Source: Burkholderiales bacterium
GTDB taxonomy: Bacteria; Pseudomonadota; Gammaproteobacteria; Burkholderiales; SG8-39
DNA length: 5,414 nt
Reading direction: 5' to 3'
Assembly (NCBI GenBank): GCA_016649475.1
Contig: JAENXP010000215.1
Location: 1 to 5,414 of the forward strand
Shown piece after piece: positions 1 through 5,414 of this stretch. The translations under genes were made by a program, and so were the position numbers. Positions within the stretch are counted from its first letter, which is position 1; each line of letters starts with the position of its first letter. Under the pieces are notes generated by a model. That model made no database searches, was not told the DNA's origin, and saw only the letters and a list, made by a program, of their open reading frames with translations.

Positions 1-2472
1 ACCGATGTCGCGATCGCGGATATCGACAAATATGTACGCCGTCAGCAGCGCATTCTCGGTGCGTATCGCCGGCGGCGCCTGCGCGAGGCTCACGCGCGCG
101 ACCTGCCCCAGCGGAATCATCGCGCCCCCCATGATGGGCAGCAGCACCTGGCTGGCGATCGACTGCGGGTCCTGCCGCAGCTCGCGCGGATAGCGCACGC
201 TGACGCCGTAGCGCTCCAGCCCTTCCACGGTGGTGGTGACCATCTCGCCGCCGAGGGCGATGCCGATCACATCCTGCAGCTCGCCCACGGAGAGGCCGTA
301 ACGCGCCAGCGCCATGCGGTCGGGTTCGATGTCGAGGTAGTAGCCGCCGGTGACACGCTCCGCGTAGGCGCTGGTGGTTCCGGGAACTTTTTTCACCACC
401 GACTCGATCGCCTTCGCCAGTTTCTCAATTTCCCCCAGGTCCTTGCCGAACACTTTGACACCGATCGGCGTGCGGATACCGGTAGCGAGCATGTCGATGC
501 GCGCCTTGATCGGCATGGTCCAGGCGTTCGATACGCCGGGGATGGTCACCGCCCGGTCCATTTCGGCGATCAGCTTGTCCATGGTCATTCCCGCGCGCCA
601 TTGCTTTTCGGGCTTCAGATTGATCACGGTCTCGAACATTTCCATCGGCGCCGGGTCTGTCGCGGTGGCGGCGCGCCCGGCCTTGCCGAACACCGATTCC
701 ACCTCGGGAAAGCTCTTGAGTATCTTGTCCTGGGTCTGCATCAGTTCGGCCGCCTTGGTGACCGACAGGGATGGCAGCGTGGCCGGCATGTACAGGAGCG
801 AACCTTCGTTCAGCACCGGCATGAACTCGGTTCCGAGTTTCATTGCAGGATAGGCCGACACGCCCAGCGCGACCACGGCGGCGGCGATGGTGAGCTTCTT
901 CCAGCGCATCACCCCGGCGATGACCGGACGGTAGATCCAGATCAGGAAGCGGTTTACCGGGTTCTTCTTCTCCGGCATGATCTTGCCGCGAATGAACAGC
1001 AGCATCAGCACCGGCACCAGCGTGATCGACAGCAGCGCGGCGCCGGCCATGGAGAACGTCTTGGTATAGGCGAGCGGCGTGAACATGCGGCCTTCCTGTG
1101 CTTCGAGCGTGAATACCGGCAGGAAAGACACCGTGATGATCAGCAGGCTGAAGAACAGCGCCGGCCCGACTTCACGGCAGGAATCGATGATGATCTGCAG
1201 TCGCCGTGCTCCCGGCGGCGCGCGCTCCAGGTGCTTGTGCGCATTCTCGATCATGACGATGGCTGCATCCACCATCGCGCCTATGGCGATGGCGATGCCG
1301 CCCAGGCTCATGATGTTGGAGGTGAGCCCCATCATGTGCATCGCGATCATCGCGATCAGCACGCCGATCGGCAGCATCACAATGGCCACCAATGCGCTGC
1401 GCAAATGCAGCAGAAACACCACGCACACCAGCGCCACGATGAGGCTTTCCTCGATCAGGGTGCGCTTGAGATTGTCGATGGCGCGATAGATCAGGTCCGA
1501 ACGGTCGTAGACCGCCTGTATCGACACGCCCTGCGGCAGGCCGGAGGAGATCTCCGCGATCTTGGCTTTCACATTGCCGATGACGTCCAGCGCGTTCTGG
1601 CCGTAGCGCGCCATGGCAATGCCCGCGACCACTTCGCCTTCGCCGTTCAGTTCGGTCAGGCCGCGACGCTCGTCGGGCACCAGCTCGACGCGGCCGATGT
1701 CGCGGATCAGCACCGGCGTGCCCTTGTCCGCCTTCAGCACCAGATTCTCGATGTCGGATATGCCGCGCAGATAGCCCCGGCCGCGCACCACGTATTCTGT
1801 TTCCGCCATTTCGAGCGCGCGCCCGCCGACGTCGCGGTTGCTGGCGCGGACGACTTCCACGACCTTCATCAGCGGAATGCCGAACGCCTGGAGCTTGCGC
1901 GGCTCCACCGTGACCTGGTAGGTCTTGACGAACCCGCCCACGCTCGCGACCTCGGCGACGCCCTGCGCCTTGGTCAGCTGGTAGCGCACGAACCAGTCCT
2001 GAATGCTGCGCAGCTCCGCCAGCGAGCGGTTGGCCGCGAGCACCACGTACTGGTAGACCCAGCCCACGCCGCTGGCGGCCGGGCCCAGCGTGGGCGTGAC
2101 GCCGCGCGGCATGCGTCCCGATGCGAAGTTGAGATATTCCAGCACGCGCGTGCGCGCCCAGTAGATGTCGGTGCCGTCCTCGAAAATCACGTAAATGAAC
2201 GAGGCGCCGAATGCTGATAATCCACGCACCACCCTGGACCTGGGCACGGACAGCATGGCCGTGCTCAAGGGGTAGGTAATTTGATCTTCCACCACCTGCG
2301 GCGCCTGGCCCGGGTATTCCGTGTAAATGATCACCTGCACGTCGGACAAGTCCGGAATCGCGTCCAGCGGCGTGCGCATGACCGCGTAGACACCGGCGGC
2401 TACGACGAACAGCGTGCCCAGGAGCACGATGACGACGTTGCGCACCGACCATTCGATAATGCGCCCGAGCAT
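1..2472 (-). CDS. cusA: CusA-type Cu(I)/Ag(I) efflux RND pump, inner-membrane subunit (3' partial)
   Basis: Inner-membrane, proton-driven pump of the heavy-metal RND (HME) family, which moves Cu(I)/Ag(I) into the CusB/CusC conduit. The frame is open from the ATG at 2470-2472 to the window edge, giving 824 codons. E. coli CusA is about 1047 residues, so roughly the last 220, including TM8-TM12, are missing. Seen in the translation: TM1 at about 10-30; first periplasmic loop about 31-337; TM2-TM6 about 340-495; TM7 about 526-541; then the second periplasmic loop. TM4 carries the family signature GAMVDAAIVMIEN (398-410), with D402 and E409 matching the proton-relay residues D405 and E412 of E. 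coli CusA. M562, M612 and M661 fit the CusA three-methionine metal site (M573/M623/M672) at a constant offset of 11. These residues favour monovalent Cu/Ag over a CzcA-type Zn/Co/Cd pump. The start is supported by a Shine-Dalgarno 7 nt upstream and by the typical N-terminus MLGRIIEWSVRN. It begins one base after the cusB stop, so the two are probably translationally coupled. No frameshift was seen. Confidence 0.96.
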   Translation of the reverse strand, partial: MLGRIIEWSVRNVVIVLLGTLFVVAAGVYAVMRTPLDAIPDLSDVQVIIYTEYPGQAPQVVEDQITYPLSTAMLSVPRSRVVRGLSAFGASFIYVIFEDGTDIYWARTRVLEYLNFASGRMPRGVTPTLGPAASGVGWVYQYVVLAANRSLAELRSIQDWFVRYQLTKAQGVAEVASVGGFVKTYQVTVEPRKLQAFGIPLMKVVEVVRASNRDVGGRALEMAETEYVVRGRGYLRGISDIENLVLKADKGTPVLIRDIGRVELVPDERRGLTELNGEGEVVAGIAMARYGQNALDVIGNVKAKIAEISSGLPQGVSIQAVYDRSDLIYRAIDNLKRTLIEESLIVALVCVVFLLHLRSALVAIVMLPIGVLIAMIAMHMMGLTSNIMSLGGIAIAIGAMVDAAIVMIENAHKHLERAPPGARRLQIIIDSCREVGPALFFSLLIITVSFLPVFTLEAQEGRMFTPLAYTKTFSMAGAALLSITLVPVLMLLFIRGKIMPEKKNPVNRFLIWIYRPVIAGVMRWKKLTIAAAVVALGVSAYPAMKLGTEFMPVLNEGSLLYMPATLPSLSVTKAAELMQTQDKILKSFPEVESVFGKAGRAATATDPAPMEMFETVINLKPEKQWRAGMTMDKLIAEMDRAVTIPGVSNAWTMPIKARIDMLATGIRTPIGVKVFGKDLGEIEKLAKAIESVVKKVPGTTSAYAERVTGGYYLDIEPDRMALARYGLSVGELQDVIGIALGGEMVTTTVEGLERYGVSVRYPRELRQDPQSIASQVLLPIMGGAMIPLGQVARVSLAQAPPAIRTENALLTAYIFVDIRDRDIG

Positions 2473-2473
2473 G

Positions 2474-4132
2474 TCAGCGCCCCTTGAGCGCGTCGGCGGT
2501 GGATCCGGTCTCGGCGGCCGGTTTTGCCCCGGCTGCCTGGATGCCTACTACGGTGTATTCGCCGCCGGGCTCGCCCGCGATGTCGAACACGACTCTCTGC
2601 CCAGGTTTGAGCGCGCGCAGCAGCGCCGCATCCTTGACTTTGAAATCCATGGTCATCGCCGGCCACTTCAGGCTGGCAATCGGACCGTGCGCGAGCGTCA
2701 CGCTTGCGTTGACCGGATCCATGGCGTCGATCGTACCCTCTCCGCGATGGGTCGACGCCGCGGCGACGGCAGCTTTGATTTGGCCCTTTTCCTCCGTCTT
2801 TGCGCCATTCGAAATCTGGCCGAAACCGCTGAACGCCGCCTTTAGATTGCTTTCGGCGTCGATCAGGAAGTTCGCGCTGACGACCACGCTCTCGCCGTCC
2901 TTTACGCCCTCGATAATTTCGATGTAGCCGTCGCCCCGTGCTCCGAGCTTCACCGGGCGTGGCTCGAATTTCCCCTCGCCCCGCTGCACCAGCACCAGCT
3001 GCCGCGTGCCGGTGTCCAGGACTGCCGAATCAGGCACCGCCAGTACCCGCCCTTTGCCGCGCGAAGACGTGAACTCGGCGTGCGCGTACATGGACGGCTT
3101 GAGCAAGGCCGTCGGATTGCCCAGTTCGACGCGCACTTTGGCGGTGCGGCTCTCGGGGCTGACCGTGGGATAGATGAACGTCACCGTGCCCATGAAAGTC
3201 TTTTCAGGATAAGCATCCACTTTGATGGTCGCCGATTGTCCGATATGCACCTGTCCGAGATCGCGTTCGAACACTTCGGCCAGCAGCCACACCTGCGACA
3301 AGTCGGCTACCTGGTACAGCACCTCCCCGGCCATAAAGCGCTTTCCCTGGATCGCCGGCTTTTCCAGCACCACGCCATTTGCGGGCGAGCGCAGCGTAAG
3401 GTATTGCGTGGTCTTGCCGTCCCGGGTCAGGCGCTGCAGCTCCGTTTCCGAGATGTCCCAATTGCGCAAACGCGCCAAGGCGCTGTCCACCAATCGCTGC
3501 ATGCTGTCGCGCACTTCCGCGCTGCCGCCGGCGAGGGTTTGAACGCCTCTGCGCGCGATCAGATACTCCTCCTGCGCCGCTATCAGATCCGGGCTGTACA
3601 CGTCCATCAGCGCCTCGCCCTTTCTCACCGCCTGGCCGGTGGTGTTGACATGCAGCCGCTGGATCCAGCCGTCGAACTTGGCAGTGACGGTATTCAGCGT
3701 GCGTTCGTTTGACTGTACCGTGGCCACCGCCCTGATGGTGCTCGCCAGATCGTGCAATGCGACGGCCTCGGTCTTCACGCCGAGCTTTTGCACCTTGTCC
3801 ACGCTGAGTTTGACCAGCGGCGTGGCCGAGGCCGGCTCTTCGTCCGCGTACACCGCAATGTAGTCCATGCCCATCTGATCCTTTTTCGGCACCGGCGAGG
3901 TGTCCGGTAGTCCCATCGGGTTGCGGTAATACAGTACCCGGGGTTTGGCCGTGGCCGCAGGGTCGATTGCGGCCGCACCCGCGGCAGTTTCGGGGCTAGC
4001 CGCGGGAGCCACTGCGCCCGTTGGGGCTTGCGGGGCGCCGGCCGGCGATCGGTTTGCGCCCCACCAGTAGCCAGCGGCGAGCGAGGCGGCGATCAATAGC
4101 AATGCAGAAGCAATCCTGGCCGTGCGTTTCAT
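2474..4132 (-). CDS. cusB: CusB-type periplasmic adaptor with fused C-terminal CusF copper-binding domain
   Basis: Membrane-fusion (periplasmic adaptor) protein of 552 residues that links the RND pump to the outer-membrane channel. Parts in order: a positively charged start and hydrophobic segment (about 5-25) acting as signal peptide or membrane anchor, with no lipobox cysteine; an Ala/Pro-rich linker (about 28-62); a heavy-metal-binding segment (about 66-96) with M73, M87 and M89, resembling the three-methionine N-terminal metal site of E. coli CusB; then the adaptor core. In the core, lipoyl halves lie near 145-180 and 243-277, flanking an alpha-hairpin (about 181-240); a beta-barrel lies about 280-370 and a membrane-proximal domain about 370-430. 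After a polar/Ala linker (about 438-462) comes a CusF-like domain (about 464-531) with H482, W490, M493 and M495, equivalent to the Cu(I)/Ag(I) ligands of CusF (His, Trp and two Met). E. coli CusB is about 407 residues; the fused domain and linkers explain most of the extra length. The ATG at 4130-4132 has a good Shine-Dalgarno. The gene starts 20 nt after the outer-membrane factor stop and ends 1 nt before cusA. The Cu/Ag specificity is inferred from the ligands. Confidence 0.96.
   Translation of the reverse strand: MKRTARIASALLLIAASLAAGYWWGANRSPAGAPQAPTGAVAPAASPETAAGAAAIDPAATAKPRVLYYRNPMGLPDTSPVPKKDQMGMDYIAVYADEEPASATPLVKLSVDKVQKLGVKTEAVALHDLASTIRAVATVQSNERTLNTVTAKFDGWIQRLHVNTTGQAVRKGEALMDVYSPDLIAAQEEYLIARRGVQTLAGGSAEVRDSMQRLVDSALARLRNWDISETELQRLTRDGKTTQYLTLRSPANGVVLEKPAIQGKRFMAGEVLYQVADLSQVWLLAEVFERDLGQVHIGQSATIKVDAYPEKTFMGTVTFIYPTVSPESRTAKVRVELGNPTALLKPSMYAHAEFTSSRGKGRVLAVPDSAVLDTGTRQLVLVQRGEGKFEPRPVKLGARGDGYIEIIEGVKDGESVVVSANFLIDAESNLKAAFSGFGQISNGAKTEEKGQIKAAVAAASTHRGEGTIDAMDPVNASVTLAHGPIASLKWPAMTMDFKVKDAALLRALKPGQRVVFDIAGEPGGEYTVVGIQAAGAKPAAETGSTADALKGR
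2480..2485 (-). promoter_or_regulatory. Ribosome binding site of cusA, inside the end of cusB
   Basis: On the minus strand AAGGGG lies within the last codons of cusB, 7 nt before the cusA ATG. The junction reads TGACATG, with a single base between stop and start. This supports the chosen cusA start and suggests that ribosomes finishing cusB re-initiate on cusA. Confidence 0.75.
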
Positions 4133-4138
4133 CGTTTT

Positions 4139-4144
4139 TCCTTC
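4139..4144 (-). promoter_or_regulatory. Ribosome binding site of cusB
   Basis: On the minus strand GAAGGA stands 6 nt before the ATG at 4130-4132, inside the 20-nt gap after the outer-membrane factor stop. The gap is purine-rich and holds no promoter-like or terminator-like structure, so cusB is probably expressed from the upstream gene's transcript. Confidence 0.8.
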
Positions 4145-4152
4145 GTCCTTCC

Positions 4153-5414
4153 CTAGTACATCTGCTTGCCGGTCAGGAGGTCGATCTCCGCCAGCGCCTT
4201 GTTGAAATTGACCAGTTCCCTGGCACGATTGATCTCGTAGCTGTACAAGCTCATCTGGCTGTCCAGCAGCATCAGCAGATCGACGCGGCTCACCTGATAG
4301 GCTGAGAGCGCTGCCTCGACTGCCAGCCGCGCCTGCGGCAGGACGGCGGTTTCGTACAGATGCACGGATTTGCGGCTTTGCTCGGTGATCGCGACCTGCT
4401 GCCGCAGTTTGGCCAGCACTTCGTTTTGCTGTGCCTGCTGCAGTTCCAGCGCCTGCTCGCGCATCGCAAGCGCCTCGGCGATGCGCGGCTCGGTTTTATC
4501 CTCCCGCCACACGGGAAGATTCATCGCCACGGTAAGACTGATCACGTCCTGCCGCGGCGCGCCGGAGAGATCCTTTTCCCTCTGGCCATAGGCGAAACGC
4601 AGGTCAAAATCGGGTTGCTTCTCCTTGCGCGCGAGATCCACGGCCCAGGCACTGCGCTCTATGGCGCTTTGCAGTCCGAGCAGTTGCGGGCGCTCGCGCA
4701 ATGCCGCCTGCTGCAACGCCTCAAGATCAAACGCGGCATCGCGCAGACCGGGTAGTTCCACGGCCATCGGCGGGGCATTTCCGCGCCGGCCGAGCAAGCG
4801 CAGCAGCTCCGCTTCGGTGACCGGGCGCTCTCGCTCCATGCGCAGCAACTCCTCGCTCATGCGGCCGAGCTGAGTCTGCGCTCTCAGCACCTCGGCCTGC
4901 GCTACCTGGCCGACGGCGTAACGGCTCTCGGCGATATGCAGGAACTGCTCCAGGATTTTCCGGTTGCTTTGCAGCAGCCGGACGGTCGCGTCAACCAGCG
5001 CTAGATCGAAGTATGCGAACTTGACCTCGCGCGCGATACGGTTTGCGGTTTCGCTCAGGCCGTAGCCTGTCGTTTCCGCGTCCTTCGCCGCCACCTGCTC
5101 GCGCAATGCGCGTTTGCCCGGGAACGGCAGCTTCTGCGACAAACCGAGCATTTTCATGGTCATGTCTTCGCGATTGAAGCGCAGCGGCTGGACCGGCAAA
5201 TTGATGAAACCGGCTTCCAGCATCGGATCCTCCAGCGCCCCGGCCGGTCGCACGCGCTGCTTGGCCGCCTCGGTCTCTTTCGCCGCTGCGCGCAATTCCG
5301 GGTTGTTCTGCAGCGCCTCGGCGACCAGCGCACTCAGCGTCGAATTGGCTGGCTCCGCGGTCCGGTCTTGCGCATGCACGCTACCGTAAAAAGCCGCCGC
5401 GACCAGCGTCACGC
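4153..5414 (-). CDS. cusC: TolC-family outer-membrane efflux channel of the Cus system (5' partial)
   Basis: Outer-membrane factor forming the exit duct for the CusBA pump. From the window edge to the TAG at 4153-4155 it encodes about 420 residues; the family is usually about 420-470. The frame is open at the edge. The GTG at 5410-5412 is unlikely to be the true start: the residues after it are only the hydrophobic core and end of a signal peptide (VHA-QD, a signal peptidase I type site), with no basic n-region, so the start lies upstream. Counting from that GTG, two OEP repeats are visible, about 26-205 and 228-415. Typical motifs are LVAEALQNNPEL (29-40) and QKLPFPGK (93-100), and long Ala/Gln/Glu/Leu-rich helices follow, as in the TolC coiled-coil tunnel. 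No cysteine occurs in the visible protein, whereas E. coli CusC is a lipoprotein. The family assignment is firm; the name cusC rests mainly on the position directly before cusB and cusA. Confidence 0.9.
   Translation of the reverse strand, partial: VTLVAAAFYGSVHAQDRTAEPANSTLSALVAEALQNNPELRAAAKETEAAKQRVRPAGALEDPMLEAGFINLPVQPLRFNREDMTMKMLGLSQKLPFPGKRALREQVAAKDAETTGYGLSETANRIAREVKFAYFDLALVDATVRLLQSNRKILEQFLHIAESRYAVGQVAQAEVLRAQTQLGRMSEELLRMERERPVTEAELLRLLGRRGNAPPMAVELPGLRDAAFDLEALQQAALRERPQLLGLQSAIERSAWAVDLARKEKQPDFDLRFAYGQREKDLSGAPRQDVISLTVAMNLPVWREDKTEPRIAEALAMREQALELQQAQQNEVLAKLRQQVAITEQSRKSVHLYETAVLPQARLAVEAALSAYQVSRVDLLMLLDSQMSLYSYEINRARELVNFNKALAEIDLLTGKQMY

Noticed and set aside
601..2217. 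Open frame of 538 codons on the plus strand, opposite cusA
   Set aside because: It is codon-aligned with cusA and open only because cusA rarely uses TTA, CTA or TCA. Its translation is rich in His, Arg, Asp and Gln and has no recognisable domain, which is typical of the reverse of a GC-rich gene.
1172..2452. Open frame of 426 codons on the minus strand within cusA
   Set aside because: It is a shifted frame of cusA, extremely rich in Arg, Gly and Ala. The frame starting at 2472 gives a clear RND protein over the same bases.
3080..3712. Open frame of 210 codons on the plus strand, opposite cusB
   Set aside because: Also codon-aligned with the real gene on the other strand, with His/Arg-rich low-information translation and no family resemblance.
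4133..4152. Possible promoter or terminator between the channel and adaptor genes
   Set aside because: Only 20 bases, purine-rich on the coding strand, with no hairpin and no room for -35/-10 elements beside the ribosome binding site.
5410..5412. GTG as start codon of the outer-membrane factor
   Set aside because: It would remove the basic n-region of the signal peptide, and the frame stays open to the window edge; the true start is most likely upstream of this window.
1..5414. CzcCBA (Zn/Co/Cd) identity for the operon
   Set aside because: The CusF domain, the CusB N-terminal methionines and the CusA methionine triad all point to Cu(I)/Ag(I).

Overview
The window holds three consecutive genes, all on the minus strand, that make up most of a tripartite heavy-metal RND efflux operon of the Cus/Sil (copper(I)/silver(I)) type. 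In transcription order (right to left) they are an outer-membrane factor of the TolC/CusC family (5' end outside the window), a periplasmic adaptor of the CusB type with a CusF-like copper-binding domain fused to its C-terminus, and the inner-membrane RND pump CusA (3' end outside the window). The window is coding almost end to end. The only intergenic DNA is 20 bases between cusC and cusB and 1 base between cusB and cusA. No RNA gene, mobile element, CRISPR array, terminator or promoter was seen.

The DNA is GC-rich and the genes use GC-rich third positions. A tripartite envelope-spanning pump implies a Gram-negative bacterium. The GC content and the CusB-CusF architecture would fit a proteobacterium, perhaps a betaproteobacterium, but this is inference and no gene here fixes the taxon.

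Layout: 4153 to beyond 5414 is the outer-membrane channel. 2474-4132 is the adaptor, with an N-terminal signal/anchor, a methionine-bearing heavy-metal-binding segment, the usual membrane-fusion-protein core and a C-terminal CusF domain. 2472 down to beyond 1 is the first 824 codons of the pump. It includes TM1-TM7, the transmembrane Asp/Glu residues expected for proton coupling, and the three-methionine periplasmic metal site.

Together the products should form a proton-driven channel that takes Cu(I)/Ag(I) from the periplasm (and possibly the cytoplasm) and expels it outside the cell. The assignment to monovalent copper/silver rather than Zn/Co/Cd (Czc) rests on three separate methionine-based signatures: the CusF-type H/W/M/M set, the CusB N-terminal three methionines and the CusA methionine triad. 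This is a recognisable system. The points worth a second look are the fused chaperone domain, one apparent substitution in the CusA methionine relay, and the lack of a lipoprotein cysteine in the visible part of the outer-membrane factor. I do not see a previously undescribed system here.
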